From positions 434,001 through 498,000 of the forward strand of contig NZ_PJIO01000001.1 in the NCBI RefSeq assembly GCF_002929305.1: 64,000 nt of DNA, given 5' to 3'. A program made the translations under genes and the position numbers. The notes under the pieces are model-generated. The model ran no database searches. It was not told the DNA's origin and saw only the letters and a program-made list of their open reading frames with translations. This document shows positions 42,814 to 52,268 of the stretch, piece by piece (the stretch's first letter is position 1; each line of letters begins with the position of its first letter). This DNA is from Arthrobacter sp. GMC3 (GTDB taxonomy: Bacteria; Actinomycetota; Actinomycetes; Actinomycetales; Micrococcaceae).

Positions 42814-43035
42814 TTAGCCTTCGTGCGGCAAACCAGAAGGGTCGGGCAGGCCGCGACAACGGCGCAAGAGGGCAGCTTTTGCCACCTTTACCAGCCAGTA
42901 GACGGACACGCCCAGGGTTAGGAACATGAATCCAAACATGAACCAAACGCCGGCAGGGACTTCCGCTTTGCTTCCACGTGTGCCAAGAGTGAGCGCATAA
43001 AAGAACAGGCCAAGGCCGGCAATTTCACCACCCAC
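42814..43035 (-). pseudogene. Small membrane protein paralogue A1, 5' end disrupted
   Basis: The reading encodes a two-TM protein ([21 protein letters not shown]) clearly related to the intact copy at 43538-43801 (same order VPAG-WF-FGF and a LRR/LRH-GLP ending). Upstream homology continues in this frame ([15 protein letters not shown]) past the GTG 43035, but no good start or RBS is seen. An ATGGCG that aligns with the start region of the intact copy is in another frame. It is therefore probably frameshifted or 5'-truncated. Confidence 0.45.
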
Positions 43036-43138
43036 CAGGAGCCCATAGCCCCAAACGGTGCTGAGCGTGATTCCGCCATAGTGGGCTGCAGTATTTGAAT
43101 TGCCAGCATAAGGCGGTCTTGAGTAGTGCTACTCGCCG

Positions 43139-43537
43139 TCAGTACTTGATGTTCTTGGCCAACTCAGGGTTCTCGCGTTCCCATTTCTCGCGGAGCCGGG
43201 CTGTTCTGAACCCTACCCAGCTGAGCAAGAGGCATACAGCGGCAAAGCCAAAAAGCAGGAGAACACCGGACAGATAGCCTCCGTTCGCCCAGAACCAGAT
43301 GCCGGCGCCCGCAGTGCCGACCGCAAAGAGGATGGGGATGGAACTTTGAATCCGGATGTTTTTTGGTTTGAGCGGCGTCTCGGATCCGTTGAAGTAGATG
43401 CCGCGCGTGTAGGAATAGGGGCCGTATTGGCTCCGCATTCGCTTGCGGTCCCGGATGAGGTTGTTGCGGTGCGGCTCATAGGGTTCAGAGGGTGTCGCTG
43501 GGTCTCCGTGTGACAAAGGGGCTTCTTTCTGGTCCAA
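43139..43537 (-). CDS. Duplicated membrane protein B1
   Basis: A 132-residue protein with TTG start at 43537, directly after the stop of A2. The N-terminal half is conserved with B2 (EPHRNNLIRDRKRMRSQYGP, then NGSETPLKPKNIRIQSSIP). Two transmembrane segments follow, and the end LREKWERENPELAKNIKY is nearly identical to B2. The hydrophobic part is more diverged. The family is not recognised. It belongs to the leftward locus with the WXG100-like gene. Confidence 0.7.
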   Translation of the reverse strand: MDQKEAPLSHGDPATPSEPYEPHRNNLIRDRKRMRSQYGPYSYTRGIYFNGSETPLKPKNIRIQSSIPILFAVGTAGAGIWFWANGGYLSGVLLLFGFAAVCLLLSWVGFRTARLREKWERENPELAKNIKY

Positions 43538-43801
43538 CTACTCGGCGGGTGTGGGCAGTCCCCGCTGGTGCCTGAGTTTCGTGGCCTTCGTTTCTTTAAC
43601 TAGATTCCAGGTGGCATAGGCGATCGCCAAAATGAAGAAACCAAAGACAAACCACAAGCCGGCCGGGACATCTGTGTGCCCAGCTCGAACGCCCACACCC
43701 AGGGCCCAGAGCAAGAAGGCAAGGGACGCTACTTCGCCTGCAACCAAGATGGCGTGACCCCAAACCGTTCGAATCCTGGGTCCGAGTCCGTTCCGCGCCA
43801 C
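43538..43801 (-). CDS. Small membrane protein paralogue A2
   Basis: An 87-residue protein with GTG start at 43801 and GGAGG eight bases upstream. It has two transmembrane segments (HAILVAGEVASLAFLLWALG and GLWFVFGFFILAIAYATWNLV) and a basic tail. It is the intact counterpart of A1 (42814-43035). It abuts B1, forming an A-B unit that is repeated in the locus. Function unknown. Confidence 0.7.
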   Translation of the reverse strand: MARNGLGPRIRTVWGHAILVAGEVASLAFLLWALGVGVRAGHTDVPAGLWFVFGFFILAIAYATWNLVKETKATKLRHQRGLPTPAE

Positions 43802-44026
43802 ACCATATTCCTCCGGGAGATAGCTGACGAGTTCGCCATTGAAAGCCCTGCGGAGGTAGCGTTTTTGGCCGCTGGCAACTGCCGCCTCATGCCACGCTAT
43901 GGCCTCGGCGTCGCGCTGTTCCCGTTGTTCGTGTTTCTCGGTTTTTCCGCGCTGCTTCTGGTGCCAGCGCTGGTCGCGCTCCGTTTTGGACTTGATTGTT
44001 TATTTTCCATCCCTGTCGAGTGTAAA

Positions 44027-44404
44027 TCAGTACTTGATGTTCTTGGCTAAGTCGGGATTCTCGCGTTCCCATTTCTCGCGAAGCCGGGCTGTTCGGAAGC
44101 CGACCCAGCTAAGGAACAAGCACATGGCGGATCCGCAGAACATGCCAATGATCCCAGCCGAATCAAGACCGTTTACAACCATGTAAATGCCAGCACCGGC
44201 GAAAGCAACGGCAAGGACGATGGGGATGGAGCTTTGAATGCGGATGTTCTTGGGTTTAAGGGGTGTCTCGGATCCGTTGACATACAAGCCACGGGTGTAG
44301 GAATAGGGGCCATACTGGCTCCTCATCTTCTTGCGGTCGCGGATGAGGTTGTTGTGGTGGGGCTCGTACGGTTCGCGATGGTTGTCCTGCGGTGTGTTCG
44401 ACAA
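44027..44404 (-). CDS. Duplicated membrane protein B2
   Basis: A 125-residue protein with TTG start at 44404 and GAGGAAG upstream. It shares with B1 the segment EPHHNNLIRDRKKMRSQYGP, NGSETPLKPKNIRIQSSIPI and the C-terminus LREKWERENPDLAKNIKY; nucleotide identity is high at the 3' end, so the duplication is fairly recent. Two transmembrane segments lie between. It follows the 207-residue gene by 11 bases and is probably co-transcribed with it. Confidence 0.7.
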   Translation of the reverse strand: MSNTPQDNHREPYEPHHNNLIRDRKKMRSQYGPYSYTRGLYVNGSETPLKPKNIRIQSSIPIVLAVAFAGAGIYMVVNGLDSAGIIGMFCGSAMCLFLSWVGFRTARLREKWERENPDLAKNIKY

Positions 44405-44415
44405 AGTCTTCCTCG

Positions 44416-45039
44416 CTATCCCAACAACTTTTCAGTCAGCAGTGAACGTGCTTCACTGTCGCTGAAAACTCGGGGAACCTGGATGGTCTGCTCGGTGCCA
44501 GTTCCCGTCGCCGCTTCCCATCCAGCCGAACCTGTGCGCAGCGCGACATTGCTCAGATTGCCGTCTTCATCCGTGGACGTGAAGATGATGGCTGCACTCT
44601 CGTTGTCGTGGGCAAAGAGTTGGGCCATTTCCAGCCAGCTCGCTGCCAGATCTGCATCGGCCTGTTGTGCCGAGGCGTACCAGCCACCCAATCCGCGGCC
44701 CTGCATCATGAGATTGACTTCACTGTTGAGGAAATAGACAACACCTGCACCCTGCCCTGCGGATGTGAAAGCGATGGATACCCACCGGGTTGAGTTGCCC
44801 AGTGCATAGAGTGCCGCCGCGGCCAGCCCCTTAGGCGACATGGTCTCGCCGTCCTCGGCAACTAGTAGACCTCGGGCTAGAAGGGAAGAAGCACCGGCAA
44901 GCAGCATGTCCTTGTTCTCGGCAGGATACTGCGCTTGAAGAGTCGCGGCAGAGACTCCCGCCGATTTATTCTGGAAGCGGGACAGCATGTATTGGATTTC
45001 GGCGATGCCAAATCCGCCCATGGACTCATCTTCGGTCAT
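44416..45039 (-). CDS. Unknown soluble protein of the WXG100 locus
   Basis: A 207-residue acidic protein. The N-terminal 80 residues (IAEIQYMLSRFQNKSAGVSAATLQ..GLLVAEDGETMSPKGLAAAAL) look like a winged-helix or EspG-like helical module. The rest is alpha/beta with WVSIAFTSAG and SAAIIFTSTDEDGNLSNVALR. It lies between the WXG100-like gene and B2 on the same strand. Chaperone or immunity roles are conceivable from position but not shown by sequence. Confidence 0.65.
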   Translation of the reverse strand: MTEDESMGGFGIAEIQYMLSRFQNKSAGVSAATLQAQYPAENKDMLLAGASSLLARGLLVAEDGETMSPKGLAAAALYALGNSTRWVSIAFTSAGQGAGVVYFLNSEVNLMMQGRGLGGWYASAQQADADLAASWLEMAQLFAHDNESAAIIFTSTDEDGNLSNVALRTGSAGWEAATGTGTEQTIQVPRVFSDSEARSLLTEKLLG

Positions 45040-45086
45040 GCTAGGTCTCCCTTAAATTGTTCCAACGGATATTCTCATTCGATCAG

Positions 45087-46142
45087 TCACCAATTCCATG
45101 GCAGCAGCTTGCCTGGGTCCTTGACGACATTGCTGATCGCCTCAACGGTATTCTTGGCAGCATCATTCGCGAAGTCGCCTACTGCTTCGATAGCCTTTGG
45201 GCCGTTCTCGCCCAGCCACTGTGCCCCGGCCTCAATCTTGTCCCAATTGTCGTAGATGGCGATAGCGCCGGCTGCGACAATGGCAAAGGGCTGCTGCGGT
45301 CCTGGGACCATTGCCGCAATGCCGATCCCAGCCCGCACGAGATCTGCGGCGCCGGAATCAGTTGCTGCTTTGATGTTGCCACCAATGTCGCCGTCTGCGT
45401 AGCCCGTGCCGAGAAACTGGCCATGAATTGTTTTGTTTATGGCAGAAAATCCGTCAATTCCCACGCCTGCCCAGCCGAGGCCTTTTCCTAGTCCTTTGAG
45501 TCCACTTGCCAGGCCTGGGCTGTTGGCGAGTGACTCTGCGAATTTCCCGCTCTCCAGTAGTTCCCCACCGTTGTTCAGGAACTTGGTGACCGGCCCCATG
45601 TTGAACCAGCGGGCGTCCATGAAGCTTGCAATGGCACCCGGCGTCCCCCAAGCGGCCTTTAAATCTTTGGAGTGCAGCAGGAGGTCGCCGGTAAAGGTAA
45701 TGTCCCGAACCGTTTTTAGAGTATCTGGTGCAAATTTGTAGATGCCCCAAGGCCGTACGACGTAGTTGTCATACCAGGTCTTGTTCGGATCGTATTCCCA
45801 GAACGGCTTATCGCCATCGTTGCCAGCACCGCTGGGTGTCCCCCCGGTCCCTGGCCCCTCCATGCCTGAAACGGCGCTTGCCTGTTCCTGCTGCAGGGCG
45901 TTCTTGTTCAGTTCTGAGGCTGTGGTGTCCAGCATGGCCGCCGTGCGGGAGAGGACGCTGCTTTGGGCACCTCGCCATTGGGCGGCGAAGCGCTGCGCAT
46001 CAGGACCCTGCCAATAGCGGGGGAGCTGGTTTACGGCGCCGTCGAGCGTCATCTTCACTTGCATCAGTGCCTGGGACTTGCCCGAGAAATCCCGGGCGAG
46101 TGCGCGAAGCTCTTCTACATCAGCGCCAAACATTTCAGTCAA
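45087..46142 (-). CDS. WXG100-like putative type VII secreted protein
   Basis: A 351-residue protein from the TTG at 46142, which has GGAG six bases upstream; the ATG at 46184 lacks an RBS. Residues 1-90 form a WXG100-type helical hairpin (ELRALARDFSGKSQALMQ, then YWQGPDAQRFAAQW as the WxG turn). A Gly/Pro linker (about 95-110) leads to a C-terminal domain (WYDNYVVRPWGIYKF.., then Gly-rich hydrophobic AGIGIAAMVPGPQQPFAIVAAGA). This resembles type VII effectors with variable C-termini. No catalytic motif is recognised. Confidence 0.65.
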   Translation of the reverse strand: MTEMFGADVEELRALARDFSGKSQALMQVKMTLDGAVNQLPRYWQGPDAQRFAAQWRGAQSSVLSRTAAMLDTTASELNKNALQQEQASAVSGMEGPGTGGTPSGAGNDGDKPFWEYDPNKTWYDNYVVRPWGIYKFAPDTLKTVRDITFTGDLLLHSKDLKAAWGTPGAIASFMDARWFNMGPVTKFLNNGGELLESGKFAESLANSPGLASGLKGLGKGLGWAGVGIDGFSAINKTIHGQFLGTGYADGDIGGNIKAATDSGAADLVRAGIGIAAMVPGPQQPFAIVAAGAIAIYDNWDKIEAGAQWLGENGPKAIEAVGDFANDAAKNTVEAISNVVKDPGKLLPWNW

Positions 46143-46270
46143 GGTGATCTCCGGGGTGCGTGGTGGGCTGGCAAGCGGCCGCATTTCTAGATTGAGTCTA
46201 GAGGTGGGCCGCGCGCACGGCCATGGGGTGTCCTACCCATGTCCGTGCTCCGAGTCCCGGATGCGGGGGC

Positions 46271-46858
46271 CTACTCCGGGGCTTCGAACTCGGATTCGCC
46301 CTTGGCCCACAGCGTGAAACGGTACTCCGTGCCGTTTTTCGCCGTGTGCCAGCCTTCCTTAGGTGAGGCTCCGCGGAACGACCACTCCTGCCCAAGTCCG
46401 GGGGCCTCCGTGTCACCTGGCACATTCGTGTTAATAACGGTAATGATGGCGACGTTGCAATCATCCATCAGCTGATCGAATACCTGCCGGCCGCCAAGAA
46501 CCCACACTTCGTCGCCACCCGGGGAGAATTGCGCCTCCACGAGTGCCTGCTCCAAGGAGTCAAGCACGACGGCGCCACTAGCTTCGGGTGAGGCGGCCCA
46601 GCCTTCTTGGCGGGTCACCACAATGTTGGTCCGGTTCGGCAGCGGGCGGAACTTCTCCGGGAACGAGTCCCACGTCTTGCGGCCCATGACCACCGGGTGC
46701 CCGTCGGTGACACGCTTGAAGTGCGCCAAGTCCTCGGGCAGGTGCCAAGGCATGCCGCCGTCGGCGCCGATGATGCCCTGATTGGTTTGGGCCCAGATCA
46801 TGCCCACGATGGGCTCGTTGAAGCGGTAAAAGGTGGGCAGGGCGGGGGAGTCGCTCAT
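46271..46858 (-). CDS. folA: Dihydrofolate reductase
   Basis: A 195-residue enzyme that reduces dihydrofolate with NADPH. It has [19 protein letters not shown] (Met20-loop type region), LPEDLAHFK (catalytic acidic residue), [12 protein letters not shown] and [11 protein letters not shown]. Its start overlaps the thyA stop by four bases, so DHF made by thymidylate synthase is recycled by the adjacent product. Confidence 0.95.
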   Translation of the reverse strand: MSDSPALPTFYRFNEPIVGMIWAQTNQGIIGADGGMPWHLPEDLAHFKRVTDGHPVVMGRKTWDSFPEKFRPLPNRTNIVVTRQEGWAASPEASGAVVLDSLEQALVEAQFSPGGDEVWVLGGRQVFDQLMDDCNVAIITVINTNVPGDTEAPGLGQEWSFRGASPKEGWHTAKNGTEYRFTLWAKGESEFEAPE

Positions 46859-47673
46859 ACAGCTATCGGTGCCTTAATCGTGGGGTGGTGCTGGTAGTTG
46901 ACCAGCTCGAAGTCTTCAAAAGTGTAATCAAAAATGGACTCCGGCTTGCGCGCGAAACGCAGCTGCGGGTACGGGTACGGCTCACGGGAAAGCTGCTCGG
47001 TCACCTGCGCCACATGGTCATCGTAGATGTGCACGTCGCCGCCGGTCCAGATGAATTCGCCCGGCTCCATGTCCAGCTGGTGTGCCACCATCATGGTCAG
47101 CAGCGCGTAGGAGGCAATGTTGAACGGCACGCCCAGAAAGGTGTCGGCCGAGCGCTGGTATAGCTGGCAGCTGAGCTTGCCGCGTCCGTCATTGGTCGGC
47201 TCAACATAAAACTGGAAGAAAGCGTGGCAGGGTGGCAGCGCCATGTTCTTCAGCTCGCCCACATTCCAGGCGGAAACAATATGGCGGCGGGAGTCAGGAT
47301 TGCTCCGCAGCGATTCCATGACCTGGGAGATCTGGTCGATGTGTTCGCCGTCCGGGGTGGGCCATGAGCGCCACTGGACACCATAGACAGGGCCCAGCTC
47401 GCCGTCGTCGTCCGCCCACTCATTCCAGATCTTGACGCCATTTTCCTGAAGCCAACGCACATTCGAATCCCCGCGCAGGAACCACAGAAGTTCCATCGCC
47501 ACGGACTTGAAATGCACCCGCTTGGTGGTGATTAGCGGGAAACTTTCGGCGAGGTCAAAGCGCAGCTGGCGGCCAAAAACGCTGCGTGTTCCCGTGCCAG
47601 TACGGTCCGACTTGGCGGCGCCATTGGCCAGCACGTCACGGAGCATGTCCTCATAAGGGGTCAAAATAGTCAC
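46855..47673 (-). CDS. thyA: Thymidylate synthase
   Basis: A 272-residue enzyme that methylates dUMP to dTMP with methylene-THF. It shows [16 protein letters not shown], the catalytic Cys in [32 protein letters not shown] (phosphate/folate contacts) and the C-terminal valine-type end. First gene of a thyA-folA operon reading leftward. Confidence 0.96.
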   Translation of the reverse strand: MTILTPYEDMLRDVLANGAAKSDRTGTGTRSVFGRQLRFDLAESFPLITTKRVHFKSVAMELLWFLRGDSNVRWLQENGVKIWNEWADDDGELGPVYGVQWRSWPTPDGEHIDQISQVMESLRSNPDSRRHIVSAWNVGELKNMALPPCHAFFQFYVEPTNDGRGKLSCQLYQRSADTFLGVPFNIASYALLTMMVAHQLDMEPGEFIWTGGDVHIYDDHVAQVTEQLSREPYPYPQLRFARKPESIFDYTFEDFELVNYQHHPTIKAPIAV

Positions 47674-47827
47674 GAACCTAGTCTACTTGTCTCGCTGGTT
47701 CAGCCGCCCTTGACGAAGCGGGATCAACCTCTTTCCGTCCAGTCCGGAACGTTGGCCGGCTGCCAGAAGATGGTCGACGGCGGCCATCACCTGATAGCCC
47801 ATTGCGCACCTGCGCTAGGCCCCGGGA

Positions 47828-48844
47828 CTAGTCCGCTAGCAGGTCTGGATGCTGGGCGGCAACAACATTGGGGTGGGCGCGGAGGCGGTAGCGAAGGGCG
47901 TTGTCCCCATACGTCTGAAGGATAGGGCTGTTGCCGGGGTCGGCGGACACGCCGCGCGCTTTGGCCTGGAATTCCTCGCCGACAGCGAGCTGGGGCATGG
48001 TTGCGTCCAGGGCCGGGTTGAAAAAGAACGGCAGAGAGATCCTGTCGGTGCCGCGCAAAGGAGAGATGACCCGGTGCAGGGTCGCCTTGAGGTAGCCGTT
48101 CGTCGCCAACTCGAGCATTTCACCAATGTTCACCACGAAGGTTCCTGGCACCTGAGGCGCGTCGATCCACTCGCCCTGATAGTCCACCTGGAGGCCACCC
48201 TTGCCGGGCTCCACGAGCAGGAGTGTCAGCACGCCGCCGTCGCGGTGCGATCCCACACCCTGCTTAGGTTCCGGGTTGGATTCGCCCGGGTAGCGAACAA
48301 TCTTGAGCACGGGGAATGCCTGGGCTGCAAATGCGGCGTCAAAGGTGTCCTCGGGCGCACCCAGGGAGAGCGCTAGGGCCCGCAGTAGTTCCAGCGAAAT
48401 GGCACTGAGCTGTTCGGTCCATTCGGAGACCACGGCGCGCATCTCCGGCAGTCCCTCGGGCCACAGGTTGGGGCCCTCCAAACGCCAGTAGTCCGGCACC
48501 CCTGGGCCGGGCGTTACGGTGTCGCGCTCCACGCCGATGTCAATCTGCTCGCGCCAATCCACGCCCCCATCGGTGAGCTCGCCGCCCATGCGGGTGTAGC
48601 CACGGAATTGGGGGCTGTGAATGTTCTCCACGGCGAGCTTTACTTCCTCGGGCAGTTCAAAGAACCGGCGGGACACGGAAAGCATGGCGTCCGTGAGCTC
48701 CTGGGGTACGCCATGACCGGTCAGGTAGAGGAAGCCCACATCATGCATGGCATCCCGCAGTTCATTGCGGAACGCGGCGGCTTCCTCCGGGCCGGCACTG
48801 AGCCGGGAGAAGTCCAATACTGGCAGCGAATCGAGCGGCGACAT
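47828..48844 (-). CDS. Fe(II)/2-oxoglutarate-type oxygenase (isopenicillin N synthase-like)
   Basis: A 338-residue oxygenase. It has the N-terminal DIOX region (LPVLDFSRLSAG, VGFLYLTGHGV) and the jelly-roll core with the iron ligands SHRDGG (His, Asp) and TLHRVI (His), and an Arg in DRISLPFFF for the co-substrate. It resembles bacterial IPNS-like oxygenases with unknown substrate. A 7-bp inverted repeat (48873-48894) lies in its upstream region. Confidence 0.88.
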   Translation of the reverse strand: MSPLDSLPVLDFSRLSAGPEEAAAFRNELRDAMHDVGFLYLTGHGVPQELTDAMLSVSRRFFELPEEVKLAVENIHSPQFRGYTRMGGELTDGGVDWREQIDIGVERDTVTPGPGVPDYWRLEGPNLWPEGLPEMRAVVSEWTEQLSAISLELLRALALSLGAPEDTFDAAFAAQAFPVLKIVRYPGESNPEPKQGVGSHRDGGVLTLLLVEPGKGGLQVDYQGEWIDAPQVPGTFVVNIGEMLELATNGYLKATLHRVISPLRGTDRISLPFFFNPALDATMPQLAVGEEFQAKARGVSADPGNSPILQTYGDNALRYRLRAHPNVVAAQHPDLLAD

Positions 48845-48872
48845 GCTATATATCCTTTACGGCGACGTTGGC

Positions 48873-48894
48873 AAGCGAAATCCCTTATTCGCTT
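48873..48894. promoter_or_regulatory. Inverted repeat upstream of the oxygenase gene
   Basis: AAGCGAA (48873-48879) and TTCGCTT (48888-48894) form a perfect palindrome with an 8-base spacer, 29-50 bases before the oxygenase ATG (48844). It is a candidate operator. Confidence 0.45.
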
Positions 48895-48967
48895 CAATGT
48901 TACGTACGCGAGGCCCCAGATGGGGAAGAACATGTCGAATTGCTACAACGTGGGACCCCTCAGGCCA

Positions 48968-49936
48968 TTAGTCCTCGTAAGGCTTGTGCTGCTCTATGGC
49001 CAGAATCCGGCCAGGCTCGGCCACGGAGACGTGGGCCACCAGGACCTCGCCCGGGGCCAGGTGCGGGTCTGCTATGGGCAAGGTGGCGGCCAGTGCCGGG
49101 TCCATATGGGTTGCCAAGGCCGCCAGAATGGTGGGCAGCACCGGACGGTGCGTGCATACCGCCACGGCACTTGACTTGGCCAGCAACCGTTCAACCACGG
49201 CACCAGCCTTGGCCGGGTTTCGCTTGTGATCGGCCTCGGTTAGACAGGGCACCACCTTGACCTTGGCCTTGGTGGCTTGGGCGTAGGGGGAGATGGTGGC
49301 AATGCACCGCATCCAGCCGCTAGTGAGAATCTTGCCCGGGTGCCAGGACATGAGCAGGCGTTGAAGATACAAGGCCTGCCGCTTGCCCGTTGCTGCCAGC
49401 GGGCGATCGCCCTCGGCCCGGGTCCATGCCGAGCGTGGCTTCGCCTTGGCATGCCGCACTATCAGCAGGGGCCAGGTCGCCAGCGCGTTGGCCTCATGAG
49501 CGGCAATCAGAGCGTCCAACGGTGCAATATCTGAGGGGTTGGAGAGCAGCCCGCGCGCCTTGTTCGGGCTGCACCAGACCGCCGTGTCCACCTCCTTGCC
49601 ATCTGGCATGGGCGGCATGTCGTCCACTGCGGCAGCCCAGTAATGGACTTCCTTCAGGCCGGGCTTGACCGCATAGCGAATGGTGGGCAGCGGAATGCCC
49701 AGGGTAATGGGCAGGCCTACTTCCTCATACACTTCGCGCACGGCGCACTCGGAAAGTGTTTCACCTTTGTCCAGCTTGCCCTTGGGCCAGGACCAGTCAT
49801 CATAGCGTTGCCGGTGAATGAGCAGCAGTTCCAGCTTCCGCTTCTTCACACGCCAGCACAGGGCTCCGGCGGCGTACACGGACACTTCGGTGCCGTCGTC
49901 GGGCGCTACTTCGTCTAAATGTTCGGTGCTGCGCAT
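48968..49936 (-). CDS. mutT1: NUDIX hydrolase fused to histidine phosphatase (MutT1-like)
   Basis: A 322-residue two-domain protein. Residues 15-140 form a NUDIX domain with the box G-x5-E-x7-REVYEEVG (starting near GKLDKGE). Residues 155-310 form a histidine phosphatase with LIVRHAKA and a later CTHRPVLP. This is the architecture of mycobacterial MutT1, which hydrolyses 8-oxo-(d)GTP and diadenosine polyphosphates. It is directly downstream of ppk with a one-base junction, the same neighbourhood as in M. tuberculosis. Confidence 0.88.
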   Translation of the reverse strand: MRSTEHLDEVAPDDGTEVSVYAAGALCWRVKKRKLELLLIHRQRYDDWSWPKGKLDKGETLSECAVREVYEEVGLPITLGIPLPTIRYAVKPGLKEVHYWAAAVDDMPPMPDGKEVDTAVWCSPNKARGLLSNPSDIAPLDALIAAHEANALATWPLLIVRHAKAKPRSAWTRAEGDRPLAATGKRQALYLQRLLMSWHPGKILTSGWMRCIATISPYAQATKAKVKVVPCLTEADHKRNPAKAGAVVERLLAKSSAVAVCTHRPVLPTILAALATHMDPALAATLPIADPHLAPGEVLVAHVSVAEPGRILAIEQHKPYED

Positions 49937-52179
49937 TACCGGCGGAGGGTTGAACGCTGACGCGAACGGTTGGCCAGCAACCAGGACTGGACGTCATCCA
50001 GCGGGTTTCCGTCGGGGTCCAGGTGGCGGCGGGTCCATACGCCGTCGACGTCGAGGTGCCAGCTGGAGGTGCCGGGGTCAAGATAACGGTCAAGGAGTGT
50101 GTTGACCTCGGCAATGTCTTCCTTGTTGGAGAGCTGAACCAGGGCCTCCACCCGGCGGTCAAGGTTGCGGTGCATCATGTCGGCGGAGCCAATGTAGACC
50201 ACGGGGTCGCCAGCGTTGGCGAAGGTGAACACGCGTGAATGCTCAAGGAAGCGACCCAGTACCGAGCGCACAGTGATGTTTTCGCTGAGCCCCGGAACGC
50301 CCGGGCGCAGGGAGCAGATGCCCCGGACAATGACGCCCACGTCAACACCGGCCTGGGAGGCGCGGTAGAGGGAATCGATGATGGCTTCGTCCACCATCGA
50401 ATTGACCTTGAAACGTACCTGGGCTGGGCGTCCGGCCTTCTTGTTCGCAATCTCCGCGTCGATGCGTTCAATCAATCCCGAGCGTACCGAACGCGGTGCC
50501 ACCAGCAACCTGTCAAAGGTTGATTTCGGGGCGTAGCCGGAGAGCTGGTTGAACAGCTTGGACAGGTCCTCGCCCACCTGGTTGTCGGCCGTCAACAGGC
50601 CAAGGTCCTCGTAGTAGCGGGCCGTCCGCGGGTGGTAGTTGCCGGTGCCGATGTGGCAGTAGCGGCGCAGCCCGTCCTGCTCCTGCCGCACCACCAGGGA
50701 AAGCTTGCAGTGCGTCTTTAGCCCCACAATGCCGTACACCACGTGAACCCCGGCCTGTTCCAGCTTGCGGGCCCATGAGATGTTGGCCTGCTCATCGAAG
50801 CGGGCCTTGATCTCCACCAACGCCAGCACCTGTTTGCCTGCCTCGGCGGCGTCCACCAGCGCGTCCACAATGGGGGAGTCCCCGGAGGTGCGGTACAGCG
50901 TCTGCTTGATGGCCCTGACTTTGGGGTCGGCGGCTGCCTGCTCCAAGAACGCCTGCACCGAGGTGGAGAAGGAATCGTAAGGGTGGTGGAGCAGGATGTC
51001 CCGGCGGCGCATGGCCGCAAACACGTTGGCGGCCTTGGACGTCTCGGACTCGTTCAGGTCGCGAGAGGTGTGGGCAACATGCTTGGGATAGCGCAAATCG
51101 CTGCGGTCGATGCCGCCAATGATTGACAGGCCCCGCAGGTCAAGGGGTGCCGGAAGTGAATAAACTTCCGTGTCCTCAATGTCCAGTTCACGAATCAGCA
51201 AGGCCAAAATGTTCGGGTTGATATCCGTTGTCACCTCAAGGCGGACCGGCGGGCCGAACTTGCGGCGCAGCAGTTCCTTCTCCAACGCTTGCAGGAGATT
51301 CTCGGCGTCGTCCTCTTCAACCTCGAGGTCTTCATTACGGGTCACGCGGAACGTGTGCTGCTCCAGGACCTCCATGCCAGGGAACAGCTGGTCCAGGTGC
51401 TCGGCAATGACCTCTTCGAGGGGAATGAAGCGGGCCACCCTGCCCGGAACCGTTCCAGCGCGCGGTCCGTCCACGGAAACAAGGCGCGGCAGCAGATCCG
51501 GAACTTTGACGCGAGCAAAGAGCTCCTTGTCGCTGACCGGGTTGCGCACCACAACGGCCAGGTTCAAGGACAGCCCGGAAATGTAGGGGAAGGGGTGGGC
51601 GGGGTCAACGGCCAGCGGGGTGAGGATGGGGAAGATTTTCTCGGCAAACATGTTGCTGAGGGCAATCTTGGCCGTTTCATCCAACTCCTGCCAATGCACC
51701 AGATGGATGTGTTCGTAGGCCAAGGCCGGGCGGATCTGGCTGGCAAAGACGTGGGCGTGCCGGGCCTGCAGCTCATGGGCGGCGTTGCTGATCTGTTCCA
51801 GCACCTCGATGGGACTCAGCCCGGCGGGGGAGGGCACGGCAAGGCCGGTGGCAATGCGGCGCTTGAGGCCGGCCACGCGAACCATGAAGAATTCGTCCAG
51901 GTTGGAGGCGAAGATGGATAGGAAGTTCACGCGTTCAAGCAGGAAAAGGTTAGGGTCTTCGGCCAGCTCCAAAACCCTGGCGTTGAACGCCAGCCAGCTC
52001 AGCTCGCGGTCAAGGAACCTATCGGGGCTGATGTCGCCTTCGGGGATGAGGTTCGGCTCAAATTCGGGGATGTCGATCCGGTCCTGCGTGGCACGGGCCG
52101 CTGGGACCTCGCCTGAGCCAAAGCGTTCCCGGCCAAACGACGCCGCGGTCTGTACCGGTCCCGTGTATTCGCGTTTCAT
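49936..52179 (-). CDS. ppk: Polyphosphate kinase 1
   Basis: A 747-residue enzyme that makes polyphosphate from ATP. The sequence has [20 protein letters not shown] (N domain), [15 protein letters not shown], the catalytic-His region in [13 protein letters not shown] and [24 protein letters not shown] 52179 with GAGGA upstream is preferred; the 44-residue extension is not family-like. The mutT1-like gene follows at once, so both may be in one operon. Confidence 0.95.
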   Translation of the reverse strand: MKREYTGPVQTAASFGRERFGSGEVPAARATQDRIDIPEFEPNLIPEGDISPDRFLDRELSWLAFNARVLELAEDPNLFLLERVNFLSIFASNLDEFFMVRVAGLKRRIATGLAVPSPAGLSPIEVLEQISNAAHELQARHAHVFASQIRPALAYEHIHLVHWQELDETAKIALSNMFAEKIFPILTPLAVDPAHPFPYISGLSLNLAVVVRNPVSDKELFARVKVPDLLPRLVSVDGPRAGTVPGRVARFIPLEEVIAEHLDQLFPGMEVLEQHTFRVTRNEDLEVEEDDAENLLQALEKELLRRKFGPPVRLEVTTDINPNILALLIRELDIEDTEVYSLPAPLDLRGLSIIGGIDRSDLRYPKHVAHTSRDLNESETSKAANVFAAMRRRDILLHHPYDSFSTSVQAFLEQAAADPKVRAIKQTLYRTSGDSPIVDALVDAAEAGKQVLALVEIKARFDEQANISWARKLEQAGVHVVYGIVGLKTHCKLSLVVRQEQDGLRRYCHIGTGNYHPRTARYYEDLGLLTADNQVGEDLSKLFNQLSGYAPKSTFDRLLVAPRSVRSGLIERIDAEIANKKAGRPAQVRFKVNSMVDEAIIDSLYRASQAGVDVGVIVRGICSLRPGVPGLSENITVRSVLGRFLEHSRVFTFANAGDPVVYIGSADMMHRNLDRRVEALVQLSNKEDIAEVNTLLDRYLDPGTSSWHLDVDGVWTRRHLDPDGNPLDDVQSWLLANRSRQRSTLRR

Positions 52180-52268
52180 CGATAAATCCTCATAGTCGGT
52201 GCTGCCTTGGATCAACATTACAAGCCGTGCCCGCAACGTGGCGTATGAACCGCCTGCGGGATGGAGTG

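Noticed and set aside
45087-46142. WXG100-like protein considered as a nuclease or ADP-ribosyltransferase toxin
   Set aside because: No catalytic motif of these families is visible in the C-terminal domain, so only a secreted-protein candidate is called.
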